DNA of 64,000 nt from Pseudomonas putida (GCF_002906855.1 NZ_MINI01000038.1:682001-746000), one strand, 5' to 3'; counted from the first letter of the stretch, positions 19,701 through 33,377 are shown. The notes: generated from the sequence alone by a model not told the origin. Program-made: numbers and translations.

Positions 19701-20780
19701 ACCGTGATCACTGACGAAGTGCTGGACGGTCTGGAGCACGGCCAGTGGTTCAAACTGCGTATGGCCGAAGATGCACTGAACGAGCAGCTGGAAAAGGCTC
19801 AACAGTACATCGTCGACCGTCGCCGTCTGCTGGACGACAAGTTCGAAGACAAGAAGCGCAAGCTGCAGCAGGGCGATGACCTGGCTCCAGGCGTACTGAA
19901 GATCGTCAAGGTCTACCTGGCAATCCGCCGTCGCATCCAGCCGGGTGACAAGATGGCCGGTCGTCACGGTAACAAGGGTGTCGTCTCGGTGATCATGCCG
20001 GTAGAAGACATGCCGCATGACGCCAACGGTACTCCGGTTGACGTGGTACTGAACCCGCTGGGCGTACCTTCGCGTATGAACGTCGGTCAGATCCTCGAAA
20101 CCCACCTGGGCCTGGCGGCCAAAGGTCTGGGCGAGAAGATCGACCGCATGATCGAAGAGCAGCGTAAAGCCGCTGAACTGCGCACCTTCCTCACCGAGAT
20201 CTATAACGAGATCGGTGGTCGTCAGGAGAACCTGGAAGAGTTCACCGACGAAGAGATCATCGCCCTGGCGAACAACCTGAAGAAAGGTGTGCCGATGGCC
20301 ACCCCGGTCTTCGACGGTGCCAAGGAGCGTGAGATCAAGGCCATGCTGAAACTGGCAGACCTGCCAGAAAGCGGCCAGATGGTGCTGTTCGACGGCCGTA
20401 CCGGCAACAAGTTCGAGCGTCCTGTGACCGTTGGTTACATGTACATGCTCAAGCTGAACCACTTGGTGGACGACAAGATGCACGCGCGTTCCACTGGTTC
20501 CTACAGCCTGGTTACCCAGCAGCCGCTGGGTGGTAAGGCGCAGTTCGGTGGTCAGCGTTTCGGGGAGATGGAAGTGTGGGCGCTGGAAGCATACGGCGCG
20601 GCATACACCCTGCAAGAAATGCTCACAGTGAAGTCGGACGACGTGAACGGCCGTACCAAGATGTACAAGAACATCGTGGATGGCGATCACCGTATGGAGC
20701 CGGGCATGCCCGAGTCCTTCAACGTGTTGATCAAAGAGATCCGTTCGCTCGGTATCGATATCGATCTGGAAACCGAATAA
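16707..20780 (+). CDS. rpoB: DNA-directed RNA polymerase subunit beta
   Basis: This is the second-largest subunit of RNA polymerase, forming one side of the active cleft. The 1357-residue protein is the normal pseudomonad length. The rifampicin-binding region ([23 protein letters not shown] with the following [10 protein letters not shown]) is wild-type in appearance. Conserved [12 protein letters not shown] and the C-terminal [19 protein letters not shown] segment are present. It is followed by rpoC after 64 nt. Confidence 0.99.
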   Translation: MAYSYTEKKRIRKDFSKLPDVMDVPYLLAIQLDSYREFLQAGASKDQFRDVGLHAAFKSVFPIISYSGNAALEYVGYRLGDPAFDVKECVLRGVTFAVPLRVKVRLIIFDKESSNKAIKDIKEQEVYMGEIPLMTENGTFVINGTERVIVSQLHRSPGVFFDHDRGKTHSSGKLLYSARIIPYRGSWLDFEFDPKDCVFVRIDRRRKLPASVLLRALGYSTEEVLNTFYTTNVFHISGEKLSLELVPQRLRGEVAVMDIHDDSGKVIVEQGRRITARHVNQLEKAGVNQLDVPMEYVLGRTTAKAIVHPATGEILAECNTELTTELLIKIAKAQVVRIETLYTNDIDCGPFISDTLKIDTTSNQLEALVEIYRMMRPGEPPTKDAAETLFNNLFFSAERYDLSAVGRMKFNRRIGRTEIEGSGVLSKEDIVEVLKTLVDIRNGKGIVDDIDHLGNRRVRCVGEMAENQFRVGLVRVERAVKERLSMAESEGLMPQDLINAKPVAAAVKEFFGSSQLSQFMDQNNPLSEITHKRRVSALGPGGLTRERAGFEVRDVHPTHYGRVCPIETPEGPNIGLINSLAAYARTNQYGFLESPYRVVKEGVVSDDIVFLSAIEEADHVIAQASAAMNEKKQLIDELVAVRHLNEFTVKAPEDVTLMDVSPKQVVSVAASLIPFLEHDDANRALMGSNMQRQAVPTLRADKPLVGTGMERNVARDSGVCVVARRGGVIDSVDASRIVVRVADDEVETGEAGVDIYNLTKYTRSNQNTCINQRPLVSKGDKVQRGDIMADGPSTDMGELALGQNMRIAFMAWNGFNFEDSICLSERVVQEDRFTTIHIQELTCVARDTKLGPEEITADIPNVGEAALNKLDEAGIVYVGAEVGAGDILVGKVTPKGETQLTPEEKLLRAIFGEKASDVKDTSLRVPTGTKGTVIDVQVFTRDGVERDSRALSIEKMQLDEIRKDLNEEFRIVEGATFERLRAALNGQVVDGGAGLKKGTVITDEVLDGLEHGQWFKLRMAEDALNEQLEKAQQYIVDRRRLLDDKFEDKKRKLQQGDDLAPGVLKIVKVYLAIRRRIQPGDKMAGRHGNKGVVSVIMPVEDMPHDANGTPVDVVLNPLGVPSRMNVGQILETHLGLAAKGLGEKIDRMIEEQRKAAELRTFLTEIYNEIGGRQENLEEFTDEEIIALANNLKKGVPMATPVFDGAKEREIKAMLKLADLPESGQMVLFDGRTGNKFERPVTVGYMYMLKLNHLVDDKMHARSTGSYSLVTQQPLGGKAQFGGQRFGEMEVWALEAYGAAYTLQEMLTVKSDDVNGRTKMYKNIVDGDHRMEPGMPESFNVLIKEIRSLGIDIDLETE

Positions 20781-20844
20781 CACGTGACGCGAAGGGGAGT
20801 GGGGCAGGTAATGCCCGCTCCCTGCTCCGCCAGGAGGAAAGGCC

Positions 20845-23800
20845 TTGAAAGACCTACTGAATTTGCTGAAAAACCAGGGTCAAGTCGAAGAGTTCGACGC
20901 CATCCGCATCGGTCTGGCGTCGCCTGAAATGATCCGTTCGTGGTCGTTCGGTGAAGTTAAGAAGCCGGAAACCATCAACTACCGTACGTTCAAGCCTGAG
21001 CGTGACGGCCTGTTCTGCGCCAAGATCTTTGGCCCAGTCAAGGACTACGAGTGCCTGTGCGGCAAGTACAAGCGCCTCAAGCACCGCGGCGTGATCTGCG
21101 AGAAGTGCGGCGTTGAAGTTGCCCTGGCCAAGGTTCGTCGTGAGCGCATGGCGCACATCGAACTGGCCTCGCCGGTTGCCCACATCTGGTTCCTGAAGTC
21201 GCTGCCGTCCCGTATCGGCCTGCTGATGGACATGACGCTGCGTGACATCGAGCGCGTGCTCTACTTCGAGAGCTACGTGGTGATCGATCCGGGCATGACC
21301 ACCCTCGAGAAGGGTCAGCTGCTCAACGACGAACAGTACTTCGAAGCGCTGGAAGAGTTCGGTGACGACTTCGATGCCCGCATGGGTGCCGAGGCTGTCC
21401 GCGAGCTTCTGCACGCGATCGACCTGGAGCACGAGATTGGCCGCCTGCGTGAAGAGATTCCGCAGACCAACTCGGAAACCAAGATCAAGAAGCTGTCCAA
21501 GCGCCTGAAGCTGATGGAAGCTTTCCAGGGCTCGGGCAACCTGCCTGAGTGGATGGTCCTGACCGTCCTGCCAGTGCTGCCGCCGGACCTGCGTCCGCTG
21601 GTACCGCTGGACGGCGGCCGCTTCGCGACCTCCGACCTGAACGACCTGTATCGTCGGGTGATCAACCGTAACAACCGTCTGAAGCGCCTGCTCGATCTGT
21701 CGGCGCCGGACATCATCGTGCGCAACGAAAAGCGCATGCTGCAGGAAGCGGTCGACGCCCTGCTGGACAACGGCCGTCGCGGTCGCGCCATCACTGGCTC
21801 GAACAAGCGTCCGCTGAAGTCCCTGGCCGACATGATCAAAGGTAAGCAAGGTCGCTTCCGTCAGAACCTGCTCGGTAAGCGTGTGGACTACTCCGGCCGT
21901 TCGGTAATTACCGTAGGCCCGACCCTGCGTCTGCACCAGTGCGGTCTGCCGAAGAAGATGGCCCTCGAGCTGTTCAAGCCGTTCATTTTCGGCAAGCTGG
22001 AAATGCGTGGTCTGGCGACCACCATCAAGGCTGCCAAGAAGATGGTCGAGCGCGAGCTGCCAGAGGTGTGGGACGTGCTCGCCGAGGTGATCCGCGAACA
22101 CCCCGTACTGCTCAACCGTGCACCGACCCTGCACCGTCTGGGTATTCAGGCCTTTGAACCGGTTCTGATCGAAGGTAAGGCTATCCAGCTGCACCCGCTG
22201 GTCTGTGCCGCGTACAACGCCGACTTCGACGGTGACCAGATGGCCGTTCACGTGCCGCTGACGCTGGAAGCCCAGCTCGAAGCGCGCGCGCTGATGATGT
22301 CGACCAACAACATCCTGTCGCCAGCCAACGGTGAGCCAATCATCGTTCCGTCGCAGGACGTTGTACTGGGTCTGTACTACATGACCCGTGAAGCCATCAA
22401 CGCCAAGGGCGAAGGTCGCGTATTCGCCGACCTGCAGGAAGTCGACCGCGTGTTCCGCGCCGGCGAAGCTGCCCTGCACGCGAAAATCAAGGTTCGTATC
22501 AACGAAACCGTGAAAGACCGCGATGGCAGCATCACCAAGAACACCCGTATCGTCGACACCACCGTCGGCCGTGCGCTGCTGTTCCAGGTGGTTCCGGCAG
22601 GCCTGCCGTACGACGTGGTCAACCAGCCGATGAAAAAGAAGGCGATCTCCAAGCTGATCAACCAGTGCTACCGCGTGGTTGGTCTGAAAGAGACCGTTAT
22701 CTTCGCTGACCAGCTGATGTACACCGGTTTCGCTTACTCGACCATTTCCGGCGTTTCCATCGGTGTTAACGACTTCGTTATCCCGGACGAGAAAGCCCGC
22801 ATCATCGGTAACGCTACCGACGAAGTGAAGGAAATCGAGAGCCAGTACGCCTCCGGCCTGGTAACCCAGGGCGAGAAGTACAACAAGGTCATCGACTTGT
22901 GGTCGAAGGCGAACGACGAAGTGTCCAAGGCGATGATGGCCAACCTCTCGAAAGAGAAGGTCATCGACCGCGAAGGCAACGAAGTCGACCAAGAGTCCTT
23001 CAACTCGATGTATATGATGGCTGACTCGGGTGCGCGGGGTTCCGCAGCCCAGATCCGTCAGCTGGCCGGTATGCGTGGCCTGATGGCCAAGCCGGACGGC
23101 TCGATCATCGAGACGCCGATCACCGCGAACTTCCGTGAAGGTCTGAGCGTACTCCAGTACTTCATCTCGACCCACGGTGCTCGTAAGGGTCTGGCGGATA
23201 CCGCACTGAAGACTGCGAACTCCGGTTACCTGACTCGTCGTCTGGTAGACGTTGCACAAGACTTGGTCGTGACCGAGATCGACTGCGGCACCGACCAGGG
23301 CCTGCTGATGACCCCGCACATCGAAGGCGGCGACGTTGTAGAGCCGCTGGGTGAGCGTGTACTGGGTCGTGTCATCGCCCGTGACGTGTTCAAGCCAGGC
23401 ACCGAGGACGTCATCGTTCCGGCCGGTACCCTGGTCGACGAGCAGTGGGTCGAGTTCATCGAGCTGAACAGCATCGATGAAGTGATCGTGCGTTCGCCGA
23501 TCAACTGCGAAACCCGCTTCGGTATCTGCGCCAAGTGCTACGGTCGTGACCTGGCTCGTGGTCACCAGGTGAACATCGGTGAAGCTGTCGGCGTTATCGC
23601 TGCACAGTCGATCGGTGAGCCGGGTACCCAGCTGACCATGCGTACGTTCCACATCGGTGGTGCTGCAAGCCGTACTTCGGCTGCCGACAGCGTCCAGGTG
23701 AAGAACGGCGGTATGGTTCGCCTGCACAACCTGAAACAGGTTGAGCGTGCCGACGGTAACCTGGTTGCCGTATCGCGTTCCGGCGAGCTGGCCATTGCCG

Positions 23801-25044
23801 ACGAATTCGGTCGTGAGCGTGAGCGCTACAAGCTGCCTTACGGTGCGGTGATTTCGGTCAAGGAAGGTGACAAGGTCGAAGCTGGCGCCATCGTCGCCAA
23901 GTGGGACCCGCACACCCACCCGATCGTTACCGAACTGAAAGGTACCGTGACCTTCGTGGGCATGGAAGAAAACATCACCATCAAGCGTCAGACCGATGAG
24001 CTGACCGGCTTGACCAACATTGAAGTACTGGACGTCAAGGATCGCCCTGCCGCAGGCAAGGAAATCCGTCCGGCAATCAAGATGGTCGACGCCGCTGGCA
24101 AGGACCTGTACCTGCCGGGTACCGACGTACCTGCCCAGTACTTCCTGCCAGCTAACGCCTTGGTAGGTGTAGCTGACGGTGCTCAGATCGGTGTTGGTGA
24201 CGTTATCGCGCGTATCCCGCAAGAAACGTCGAAGACCCGTGACATCACCGGTGGTCTGCCACGCGTTGCCGACCTGTTCGAAGCGCGCCGTCCGAAAGAA
24301 GCCTCGATTCTGGCTGAAGTCAGCGGCACCATCGCGTTCGGTAAAGAGACCAAGGGCAAGCGTCGTCTGGTCATTACTCCGACCGACGGCAGCGATCCGT
24401 ACGAAGAGCTGATTCCGAAGTGGCGCCACCTGAACGTCTTCGAAGGCGAACAGGTAAACCGCGGCGAAGTTATCTCCGACGGCCCGAGCGATCCGCACGA
24501 CATCCTGCGTCTGCTGGGTGTGAGCGCGCTGGCGAAGTACATCGTCAACGAGATCCAGGACGTTTACCGTCTGCAAGGCGTTAAGATCAACGACAAGCAC
24601 ATCGAGACCATCCTGCGTCAGATGCTGCGCAAGGTCGAGATCGCCGAGTCGGGTGACTCCAGCTTCATCAAGGGCGACCAGATGGAACTGACCCAGGTGC
24701 TGATGGAAAACGAGCGCCTGGCAGGGGAAGACAAGTTCGTCTCCAAGTTCACCCGCGTGCTGCTGGGTATCACCAAGGCGTCGCTGTCGACCGAATCGTT
24801 CATCTCCGCGGCTTCCTTCCAGGAAACCACCCGCGTACTGACCGAAGCGGCAGTAACCGGCAAGCGCGACTACCTGCGCGGCCTGAAAGAGAACGTGGTC
24901 GTGGGTCGTCTGATCCCGGCTGGTACTGGTCTGGCCTACCACAGCGAGCGCAAGCGCCGCCGTGATGCCGACAAACCGCTGCGTGTGAGCGCCAGTGAGG
25001 TGGAAGCCGCACTGACCGAAGCGCTGAACTCCAGCGGCAACTAA
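20845..25044 (+). CDS. rpoC: DNA-directed RNA polymerase subunit beta'
   Basis: This is the largest RNA polymerase subunit. The 1399-residue protein carries the zinc-binding cysteines ([22 protein letters not shown]) and the Mg2+-binding [12 protein letters not shown] loop. The second zinc site includes [12 protein letters not shown]. The start codon is TTG, preceded by a strong AGGAGG, and the protein then reads [12 protein letters not shown]. No ATG fits the family start, so the unusual initiator is well supported. Confidence 0.99.
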   Translation: MKDLLNLLKNQGQVEEFDAIRIGLASPEMIRSWSFGEVKKPETINYRTFKPERDGLFCAKIFGPVKDYECLCGKYKRLKHRGVICEKCGVEVALAKVRRERMAHIELASPVAHIWFLKSLPSRIGLLMDMTLRDIERVLYFESYVVIDPGMTTLEKGQLLNDEQYFEALEEFGDDFDARMGAEAVRELLHAIDLEHEIGRLREEIPQTNSETKIKKLSKRLKLMEAFQGSGNLPEWMVLTVLPVLPPDLRPLVPLDGGRFATSDLNDLYRRVINRNNRLKRLLDLSAPDIIVRNEKRMLQEAVDALLDNGRRGRAITGSNKRPLKSLADMIKGKQGRFRQNLLGKRVDYSGRSVITVGPTLRLHQCGLPKKMALELFKPFIFGKLEMRGLATTIKAAKKMVERELPEVWDVLAEVIREHPVLLNRAPTLHRLGIQAFEPVLIEGKAIQLHPLVCAAYNADFDGDQMAVHVPLTLEAQLEARALMMSTNNILSPANGEPIIVPSQDVVLGLYYMTREAINAKGEGRVFADLQEVDRVFRAGEAALHAKIKVRINETVKDRDGSITKNTRIVDTTVGRALLFQVVPAGLPYDVVNQPMKKKAISKLINQCYRVVGLKETVIFADQLMYTGFAYSTISGVSIGVNDFVIPDEKARIIGNATDEVKEIESQYASGLVTQGEKYNKVIDLWSKANDEVSKAMMANLSKEKVIDREGNEVDQESFNSMYMMADSGARGSAAQIRQLAGMRGLMAKPDGSIIETPITANFREGLSVLQYFISTHGARKGLADTALKTANSGYLTRRLVDVAQDLVVTEIDCGTDQGLLMTPHIEGGDVVEPLGERVLGRVIARDVFKPGTEDVIVPAGTLVDEQWVEFIELNSIDEVIVRSPINCETRFGICAKCYGRDLARGHQVNIGEAVGVIAAQSIGEPGTQLTMRTFHIGGAASRTSAADSVQVKNGGMVRLHNLKQVERADGNLVAVSRSGELAIADEFGRERERYKLPYGAVISVKEGDKVEAGAIVAKWDPHTHPIVTELKGTVTFVGMEENITIKRQTDELTGLTNIEVLDVKDRPAAGKEIRPAIKMVDAAGKDLYLPGTDVPAQYFLPANALVGVADGAQIGVGDVIARIPQETSKTRDITGGLPRVADLFEARRPKEASILAEVSGTIAFGKETKGKRRLVITPTDGSDPYEELIPKWRHLNVFEGEQVNRGEVISDGPSDPHDILRLLGVSALAKYIVNEIQDVYRLQGVKINDKHIETILRQMLRKVEIAESGDSSFIKGDQMELTQVLMENERLAGEDKFVSKFTRVLLGITKASLSTESFISAASFQETTRVLTEAAVTGKRDYLRGLKENVVVGRLIPAGTGLAYHSERKRRRDADKPLRVSASEVEAALTEALNSSGN

Positions 25045-25055
25045 GTACAGGGCAG

Positions 25056-25128
25056 GGCCCCGGCAAGCCTCGAACGGCCATCGGTGACATGAAATGTTGC
25101 CGATGATCGGGCGAGGAGGGCCGGGGCC
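25056..25128 (+). other. Long interrupted stem-loop after rpoC
   Basis: The outer arms GGCCCCGGC (25056-25064) and GCCGGGGCC (25120-25128) enclose CCTCG/CGAGG and CATCGG/CCGATG pairings in the same order, so about 73 nt can fold into one extended hairpin. There is no T run after it. It is probably the rpoBC transcript 3' structure or a processing site. Confidence 0.6.
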
Positions 25129-25133
25129 TCGTC

Positions 25134-25162
25134 TTGACTGGGTGCAAGATCCTCCGTAGACT
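25134..25162 (+). promoter_or_regulatory. Sigma70-type promoter of the str operon
   Basis: TTGACT (25134-25139), 17 nt, TAGACT (25157-25162). It lies directly after the rpoC stem-loop and ~95 nt before rpsL, so the str operon need not depend on rpoBC readthrough. Confidence 0.65.
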
Positions 25163-25173
25163 TTTGTACCCTT

Positions 25174-25205
25174 AAATTTGGTGAGGCTCCGTCTCGCCAA
25201 TTTTT
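25174..25205 (+). terminator. Attenuator-like hairpin in the rpsL leader
   Basis: AAATTTGGTGAG/CTCGCCAATTT pairs around a 7-nt loop and is followed by T-rich sequence. It lies downstream of the str promoter and 50 nt before rpsL, within the transcribed leader, so it may attenuate. Confidence 0.6.
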
Positions 25206-25255
25206 GGCTTTCTTGCAAGACAATAGAGTCGCAAGACAATCAGTGGAGCTAGTAG

Positions 25256-25627
25256 ATGGCAACTATCAACCAGCTGGTACGTCAGCCGCGCAAGCGTTCG
25301 GTCGAGAAGTCCGACGTTCCTGCGCTGCAGAACTGCCCGCAGCGTCGTGGCGTGTGCACCCGCGTGTACACCACCACGCCGAAAAAACCTAACTCGGCAC
25401 TGCGTAAAGTATGCCGTGTGCGTCTGACCAACGGTTTCGAGGTTTCCTCGTACATCGGCGGTGAAGGCCACAACCTGCAAGAGCACAGCGTCGTCCTCAT
25501 CCGTGGCGGCCGTGTAAAAGACTTGCCAGGTGTTCGTTACCACACCGTTCGCGGCTCTCTGGATACCTCGGGCGTTAAAGGCCGTAACCAGGGTCGTTCG
25601 AAATACGGTACCAAGCGTCCGAAGTAA
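25256..25627 (+). CDS. rpsL: 30S ribosomal protein S12
   Basis: S12 lies at the decoding centre and controls accuracy. The 123-residue protein has K43 (TPKKPNS) and K88 (GRVKDLPG), the residues whose change gives streptomycin resistance in many bacteria. This sequence therefore has the sensitive form at both. It is the first gene of the str operon (rpsL-rpsG-fusA-tuf). Confidence 0.98.
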   Translation: MATINQLVRQPRKRSVEKSDVPALQNCPQRRGVCTRVYTTTPKKPNSALRKVCRVRLTNGFEVSSYIGGEGHNLQEHSVVLIRGGRVKDLPGVRYHTVRGSLDTSGVKGRNQGRSKYGTKRPK

Positions 25628-25733
25628 TCGGCCGTTTGCAGACATCCATTTTTTTGAGTCGATAAGAGTAAGGTCGGGCAGGGGTCGAAGACCCACGTCC
25701 CGGGCTAACCTGAAGACCGTTTGAGGGCTTATC

Positions 25734-26204
25734 ATGCCAAGACGTCGTGTAGCAGCAAAACGTGAGATCCTTGACGATCCGAAGTACGGATCCCAGATCC
25801 TCGCCAAGTTCATGAACCACGTGATGGAAAGCGGCAAGAAGGCCGTAGCCGAGCGCATCGTTTACGGTGCCCTGGATGCCGTCAAAGCACGCAAGAACAG
25901 CGACCCCCTGGAAATCTTCGAGAAAGCTCTCGACGCCATCGCTCCGCTGGTCGAAGTTAAGTCCCGCCGTGTAGGCGGTGCCACTTACCAGGTTCCGGTT
26001 GAAGTTCGTCCATCCCGTCGTAACGCTCTGGCAATGCGCTGGCTCGTAGACTACGCCCGCAAGCGCGGCGAGAAGTCGATGGCTCTGCGCCTGGCCGGCG
26101 AACTGCTGGATGCTGCCGAAGGCAAAGGTGCTGCAGTCAAGAAGCGTGAAGACGTGCACCGTATGGCTGAAGCCAACAAAGCGTTCTCGCACTACCGCTT
26201 CTAA
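25734..26204 (+). CDS. rpsG: 30S ribosomal protein S7
   Basis: S7 nucleates assembly of the 30S head and contacts the E site. The 156-residue protein begins [20 protein letters not shown] and contains the conserved [21 protein letters not shown]. The rpsL-rpsG gap (106 nt) could hold the S7 autoregulatory site known in enterobacteria, though I cannot identify its structure with confidence. Confidence 0.98.
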   Translation: MPRRRVAAKREILDDPKYGSQILAKFMNHVMESGKKAVAERIVYGALDAVKARKNSDPLEIFEKALDAIAPLVEVKSRRVGGATYQVPVEVRPSRRNALAMRWLVDYARKRGEKSMALRLAGELLDAAEGKGAAVKKREDVHRMAEANKAFSHYRF

Positions 26205-26234
26205 TTCAAGCATCAATCATTTTGCGAGGGCTTT

Positions 26235-28382
<2,148 letters not shown>

Positions 28383-28413
28383 TTCAGCCCCTTTAGGCTA
28401 GGAGTTCACTGTC

Positions 28414-28695
28414 GTGGCTAAAGAAAAATTTGATCGTTCCCTTCCCCACGTTAACGTCGGCACTATCGGCCACGTTGACCACGGTAAGACCACTCTGACC
28501 GCAGCTCTGACTCGCGTCTGCTCCGAAGTTTTCGGTTCGGCCGTCGTTGAGTTCGACAAAATCGACTCGGCTCCAGACATTCAGATGACTGTTACCCTGA
28601 TCAAGACCATCGCAATGGAAGACGGTCTGCGCTTCGCTATCCGTGAAGGCGGTCGTACCGTCGGCGCCGGCGTCGTAGCCAAAATCATCGAGTAA
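28414..28695 (+). CDS. tuf: Elongation factor Tu, internally deleted (copy 2)
   Basis: The gene starts at a GTG preceded by AGGAG and encodes the same 93-residue chimera as the copy at 12732. The N-terminal ~54 residues of EF-Tu are fused in frame to the last ~39, losing about 304 residues. Silent differences between the copies occur near both ends (for example 28473 C versus T at 12791), but the ~206 nt around the junction are identical. The gene ends the str operon and is followed by a strong terminator. The product cannot be a functional elongation factor. Confidence 0.9.
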   Translation: MAKEKFDRSLPHVNVGTIGHVDHGKTTLTAALTRVCSEVFGSAVVEFDKIDSAPDIQMTVTLIKTIAMEDGLRFAIREGGRTVGAGVVAKIIE

Positions 28696-28710
28696 TCACT
28701 CGACCGATTG

Positions 28711-28744
28711 AAAAAAACCCCCGCTCAGCGGGGGTTTTTTTTAT
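28711..28744 (+). terminator. Terminator of the str operon
   Basis: A7-CCCCCGCT-CAG-CGGGGG-T8 is a strong G/C stem with long A and T flanks, directly after tuf copy 2. Confidence 0.95.
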
Positions 28745-28748
28745 TGGG

Positions 28749-28777
28749 TTGACACTAAATTGGGGCGTCTATAGAAT
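28749..28777 (+). promoter_or_regulatory. Promoter of the S10 operon
   Basis: Consensus TTGACA (28749-28754), 17 nt, TAGAAT (28772-28777), directly behind the str terminator and 60 nt before rpsJ. Confidence 0.85.
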
Positions 28778-28837
28778 CACGCCTCCTTTTAGCGGGCGTA
28801 GTGCGTCCGTTGGGAACAGCCTGGAGTCTGAAATCCA

Positions 28838-29149
28838 ATGCAAAATCAGCAAATCCGTATCAGGTTGAAGGCTTTCGACCATCGCCTGATCGACCAATCC
28901 ACCCAGGAAATCGTGGAAACCGCGAAACGTACTGGTGCACAAGTGCGTGGTCCAATTCCACTGCCTACCCGCAAAGAGCGTTTCACCGTTCTGGTCTCCC
29001 CGCACGTCAACAAAGACGCGCGTGACCAGTACGAGATTCGCACTCATAAGCGTGTTCTGGACATCGTCCAGCCAACGGATAAAACCGTTGACGCGCTGAT
29101 GAAGCTTGATCTGGCGGCAGGTGTGGAAGTACAGATCAGCCTCGGCTAA
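28838..29149 (+). CDS. rpsJ: 30S ribosomal protein S10
   Basis: S10 is a 30S head protein and, as NusE, an antitermination partner of NusG/NusB. The 103-residue protein reads [20 protein letters not shown] and contains [27 protein letters not shown] in the extended loop. It is the first gene of the S10 operon. Confidence 0.98.
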
Positions 29150-29229
29150 GACTTCGGTCTAGTCGTGTAACGCTCTGAAATGGGCGGCCATAGCGGGTGA
29201 AAGCCCCGTACACTCATGAGGTTTACAAC

Positions 29230-29865
29230 ATGACTATTGGTGTAATCGGTCGCAAGTGCGGTATGACCCGCATTTTCACCGAAGAAGGTGTCTCCATTCC
29301 GGTCACGGTCATTGAGATCGAGCCGAATCGTGTCACCCAGTTCAAAACTGAAGAAACCGATGGCTACCGTGCAGTGCAAGTCACTGTCGGCGAGCGTCGT
29401 GCTTCGCGTGTGACTGCCGCTCAGGCAGGTCACTTCGCCAAGGCCAACGTTGCCGCTGGTCGCGGTGTCTGGGAGTTCCGTCTTGAAGAAGGCGAGTTCC
29501 AGGCTGGCGACTCTATCAAAGCTGAACTCTTCACTGCAGGCCAGCTGGTTGACGTTACTGGTCAGTCCAAAGGTAAAGGCTTCGCCGGTACCATCAAGCG
29601 CTGGAACTTCCGTGGCCAGGACAACACCCACGGTAACTCCGTGTCGCACCGTGTCCCGGGCTCCATCGGCCAGTGCCAGACTCCTGGTCGTGTGTTCAAG
29701 GGCAAGAAAATGTCCGGTCACATGGGCGCCGAGCGCGTGACTGTTCAGTCCCTGGAAGTAGTTCGCGTAGACGCTGAGCGCAACCTGCTGCTCGTCAAGG
29801 GTGCCGTTCCTGGCGCTACTGGCGGCGACGTGGTTGTACGTCCAGCTGTCAAGGCTCGCGGTTAA
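29230..29865 (+). CDS. rplC: 50S ribosomal protein L3
   Basis: L3 is an early assembly protein whose extension reaches towards the peptidyl transferase centre. The chosen ATG at 29230 gives 211 residues starting [16 protein letters not shown], the conserved L3 start. An in-frame start at 29197 would add an unrelated leader. [21 protein letters not shown] marks the extension. Confidence 0.98.
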   Translation: MTIGVIGRKCGMTRIFTEEGVSIPVTVIEIEPNRVTQFKTEETDGYRAVQVTVGERRASRVTAAQAGHFAKANVAAGRGVWEFRLEEGEFQAGDSIKAELFTAGQLVDVTGQSKGKGFAGTIKRWNFRGQDNTHGNSVSHRVPGSIGQCQTPGRVFKGKKMSGHMGAERVTVQSLEVVRVDAERNLLLVKGAVPGATGGDVVVRPAVKARG

Positions 29866-29877
29866 GGGGATACTGAC

Positions 29878-30480
29878 ATGCAACTTAATGTAAATGACGC
29901 TCAGGCGATCGAAGTTTCCGAACTGGCTTTCGGTGGCGAATTCAACGAGACGCTGGTACACCAAGCAGTCGTGGCCTACATGGCCGGCGGCCGTCAGGGC
30001 ACCAAGCAGCAAAAGACCCGTTCCGACGTGGCTGGTGGCGGTAAGCGCCCATGGCGTCAGAAGGGTACTGGCCGTGCTCGTGCTGGTACCACCCGTGGTC
30101 CGATCTGGCGTGGCGGTGGTGTAACCTTCGCAGCTCGTCCTCAAGATCACTCGCAGAAGCTCAACAAGAAGATGTATCGCGCAGCTCTGCGCTCCATCCT
30201 CGCTGAGCTGGTGCGTAGCGACCGTCTGGTCGTGGTTCAGGACTTCGCTGTTGAAGCGCCGAAAACCAAAGATCTGCTGAACAAGCTGAACGGCATGGGT
30301 CTGAACGACGTACTGATCGTTTCCGACGCTGTTGATCAGAACCTGTACCTGGCTGCTCGCAACCTGCCGCACGTCGACGTACGTGACGTTCAAGGTTCCG
30401 ACCCGGTCAGTCTGATCGCATACGAGAAGGTGTTGATCACCGTCTCGGCCGTGAAGAAATTCGAGGAGCTGCTGGGATGA
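29878..30480 (+). CDS. rplD: 50S ribosomal protein L4
   Basis: L4 lines the exit tunnel; in E. coli it also represses its own operon. The 200-residue protein has the long tunnel loop ([20 protein letters not shown] and the following [10 protein letters not shown]). It overlaps rplW by 4 nt (ATGA), so translation is coupled. Confidence 0.98.
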   Translation: MQLNVNDAQAIEVSELAFGGEFNETLVHQAVVAYMAGGRQGTKQQKTRSDVAGGGKRPWRQKGTGRARAGTTRGPIWRGGGVTFAARPQDHSQKLNKKMYRAALRSILAELVRSDRLVVVQDFAVEAPKTKDLLNKLNGMGLNDVLIVSDAVDQNLYLAARNLPHVDVRDVQGSDPVSLIAYEKVLITVSAVKKFEELLG

Positions 30481-30776
30481 ACCAGGAACGCGTATTCAAA
30501 GTCCTCCTTGGCCCGCACGTTTCCGAGAAGGCTACCGTTCTGGCTGAGAAAAAAGGCCAGTTCGTATTCAAGGTTGCTACCGATGCAACCAAGCTGGAAA
30601 TCAAGAAAGCTGTCGAAGGCCTGTTCAACGTAAAAGTTGAAAACGTGTCGACTGTTAACGTTCTGGGTAAAACCAAGCGTACCGCACGTGGTCTGGGCAA
30701 GCGTAATGACTGGAAGAAGGCGATCGTCTCCCTTCAGCCAGGCCAAGATCTCGATTTCAGCAGCAGTGCTGAGTAA
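30477..30776 (+). CDS. rplW: 50S ribosomal protein L23
   Basis: L23 sits at the tunnel exit and docks trigger factor and SRP. The 99-residue protein contains [15 protein letters not shown] and the loop with [20 protein letters not shown]. Its start overlaps the end of rplD. Confidence 0.98.
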
Positions 30777-30790
30777 GGAAGGGGTGCATC

Positions 30791-31615
30791 ATGGCAATCG
30801 TTAAATGCAAACCGACTTCCCCTGGCCGCCGTTTCGTGGTCAAGGTGGTCAACAAGGAGCTGCACAAAGGCGCTCCTCACGCACCGCTGATCGAGAAAAA
30901 ATCGAAGTCTGGTGGTCGTAACAACAATGGCCGCATTACCACTCGTCACGTTGGTGGTGGTCACAAGCAGCATTACCGTCTGGTCGACTTCCGTCGCAAC
31001 GACAAAGATGGCATTCCAGCCACTGTCGAGCGTATCGAATACGATCCAAACCGTACTGCTCACATCGCCCTGCTGTGCTACGCAGACGGTGAGCGTCGCT
31101 ACATCATCGCCCCTAAAGGCGTGAGCGCTGGCGACCAGCTGATCGCAGGTGCTCTGGCCCCAATCAAGGCCGGTAACTCCCTGCAGCTGCGCAACATCCC
31201 AGTAGGTAGCACCATTCACGGCATCGAACTGAAGCCGGGTAAAGGTGCTCAGATCGCACGTTCCGCTGGTGCTTCGGCTCAGCTGATCGCCCGCGAAGGT
31301 GTCTACGTGACCCTGCGTCTGCGCTCTGGTGAAATGCGTAAAGTCCTGGCTGAGTGCCGTGCGACCCTGGGCGAAGTCTCGAACTCCGAGCACAGCCTGC
31401 GTTCGCTGGGTAAAGCTGGTGCCAAACGCTGGCGCGGCGTTCGCCCAACCGTTCGTGGTGTTGCCATGAACCCGGTTGACCACCCACATGGTGGTGGTGA
31501 AGGTCGTACCTCCGGTGGTCGTCATCCGGTATCGCCATGGGGCTTCCCAACCAAGGGTGCGAAGACCCGCGGTAATAAGCGTACCGACAACATGATCGTC
31601 CGTCGTCGCAAGTAA
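30791..31615 (+). CDS. rplB: 50S ribosomal protein L2
   Basis: L2 is needed for subunit association and peptidyl transferase assembly. The 274-residue protein has the C-terminal [18 protein letters not shown] motif with the conserved histidine, and a basic tail. It lies between rplW and rpsS in the standard order. Confidence 0.99.
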
Positions 31616-31631
31616 CTAGAGGGATACGACA

Positions 31632-31907
31632 GTGCCACGTTCTCTGAAAAAAGGTCCTTTTATCGATCTTCACCTGTTGAAGAAGGTCGAAGTGGCGGTG
31701 GAGAAGAACGATCGCAAGCCAGTTAAAACCTGGTCGCGTCGCTCGATGATCCTGCCACAAATGGTCGGTCTGACCATCGCGGTTCACAACGGTCGCCAGC
31801 ATGTCCCAGTTCTCGTGAACGAAGACATGGTCGGCCACAAACTGGGCGAGTTCGCCGGTACCCGCACCTATCGCGGGCACGTGGCTGACAAGAAAGCCAA
31901 GCGTTAA
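31632..31907 (+). CDS. rpsS: 30S ribosomal protein S19
   Basis: S19 is a head protein that contacts 23S bridges and binds with S13. The 91-residue protein starts at GTG ([15 protein letters not shown] follows) and contains [23 protein letters not shown], the family signature. It is preceded by AGAGGGA. Confidence 0.98.
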
Positions 31908-31918
31908 GGGGTAAGGAA

Positions 31919-32251
31919 ATGGAAGTAGCCGCTAAGTTGTCGGGCGCTCGCATCTCCGCCCAGAAAGCCCGCTTGGTCGCCGACCAGATCCGCGGGAAGA
32001 AGGTGGGCGAAGCGCTCAACCTGTTGGCCTTCAGCAGCAAAAAAGCCGCTGAAATCATGAAGAAAGTCCTCGAGTCGGCCGTAGCCAACGCCGAACACAA
32101 CGAAGGCGCAGACGTTGATGACCTGAAGGTCTCCACCGTCTTCGTCAACGAAGGGCGTTCGCTGAAGCGCATCATGCCACGTGCCAAAGGCCGTGCTGAT
32201 CGCATCGTCAAGCGGTCTTGCCATATCACTGTCAAGGTTGCGGACAAGTAA
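31919..32251 (+). CDS. rplV: 50S ribosomal protein L22
   Basis: L22 lines the exit tunnel; its beta-hairpin affects macrolide binding. The 110-residue protein has [21 protein letters not shown] at the start and the tunnel loop in [19 protein letters not shown]. It follows rpsS by 11 nt. Confidence 0.98.
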
Positions 32252-32264
32252 CGGAGTCGATCAG

Positions 32265-32951
32265 ATGGGTCAGAAAGTACATCCCACTGGCATTCGCCTG
32301 GGAATCGTCAAGGAGCACACCTCCGTCTGGTACGCAGACGGTGCTACTTACGCAGATTACCTGTTGAAGGATCTGAAAACGCGTGAGTACCTCCAAGACA
32401 AACTAAAAAGCGCGTCCGTAAGCCGTATCGATATTCATCGTCCGGCTCAAACTGCACGCATCACCATCCACACCGCTCGTCCAGGTATCGTTATCGGGAA
32501 GAAAGGTGAAGATGTCGAGAAGCTGCGTCAGGACCTGACCAAGCAGATGGGTGTGCCTGTGCACATCAACATCGAAGAGATCCGCAAGCCGGAACTCGAC
32601 GCTATGCTGGTTGCGCAGAGCGTAGCTCAGCAGCTGGAACGCCGCGTAATGTTCCGTCGCGCCATGAAGCGCGCCGTACAGAACGCCATGCGTATTGGTG
32701 CCAAGGGCATCAAGATCCAGGTGAGCGGTCGTCTCGGCGGTGCTGAGATTGCTCGTACCGAGTGGTATCGCGAAGGTCGTGTGCCTCTGCACACCCTGCG
32801 TGCCGATATCGACTACAACACCTACGAAGCTCACACCACTTACGGTGTGATCGGTGTGAAGGTTTGGATCTTCAAAGGCGAAGTTATTGGTGGTCGCCAA
32901 GAAGAACTGAAACCACAAGCACCAGCGCCTCGTAAAAAAGCTGCTAAGTAA
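32265..32951 (+). CDS. rpsC: 30S ribosomal protein S3
   Basis: S3 forms part of the mRNA entry and helicase site. The chosen ATG at 32265 gives 228 residues starting [20 protein letters not shown], the conserved start. A longer frame from 32181 lies inside rplV. The KH domain shows [17 protein letters not shown]. Confidence 0.98.
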   Translation: MGQKVHPTGIRLGIVKEHTSVWYADGATYADYLLKDLKTREYLQDKLKSASVSRIDIHRPAQTARITIHTARPGIVIGKKGEDVEKLRQDLTKQMGVPVHINIEEIRKPELDAMLVAQSVAQQLERRVMFRRAMKRAVQNAMRIGAKGIKIQVSGRLGGAEIARTEWYREGRVPLHTLRADIDYNTYEAHTTYGVIGVKVWIFKGEVIGGRQEELKPQAPAPRKKAAK

Positions 32952-32963
32952 GGGGTACGCCAA

Positions 32964-33377
32964 ATGTTGCAACCAAAGCGTACAAAATTCCGCAAGCAGA
33001 TGACTGGCCACAACCGTGGTCTGGCACTGCGCGGTAGCAAAGTCAGCTTCGGCGAATTCGCCCTGAAAGCTGTTGCTCGCGGTCGCCTCACCGCTCGCCA
33101 GATCGAGTCCGCACGTCGTGCGCTGACCCGTCACGTTAAGCGTGGCGGTAAGATCTGGATCCGTGTGTTCCCGGACAAGCCGATCTCCAAGAAGCCTCTC
33201 GAGGTTCGTATGGGTAAAGGTAAAGGCTCCGTGGAATACTGGGTTGCCCAGATCCAGCCAGGCAAAGTCCTGTACGAGATCGAGGGTGTTTCTGAAGAGC
33301 TGGCGCGCGAAGCTTTCGCCCTGGCTGCTGCAAAGCTGCCTCTCGCCACCTCCTTTGTTAAGCGGACGGTGATGTGA
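32964..33377 (+). CDS. rplP: 50S ribosomal protein L16
   Basis: L16 organises the A-site tRNA-binding region. The 137-residue protein begins [20 protein letters not shown] and contains [22 protein letters not shown]. Its TGA overlaps the ATG of rpmC by one base. Confidence 0.98.

Noticed and set aside
16716..20783. A 1355-codon open frame antisense to rpoB
   Set aside because: It mirrors rpoB codon by codon. The high GC and codon bias of rpoB remove stops on the other strand. It has no family resemblance and an odd His/Val/Gln-rich composition.
20854..25239. A 1461-codon open frame antisense to rpoC
   Set aside because: Same cause as the rpoB shadow; no recognisable domain, and it covers an essential conserved gene.
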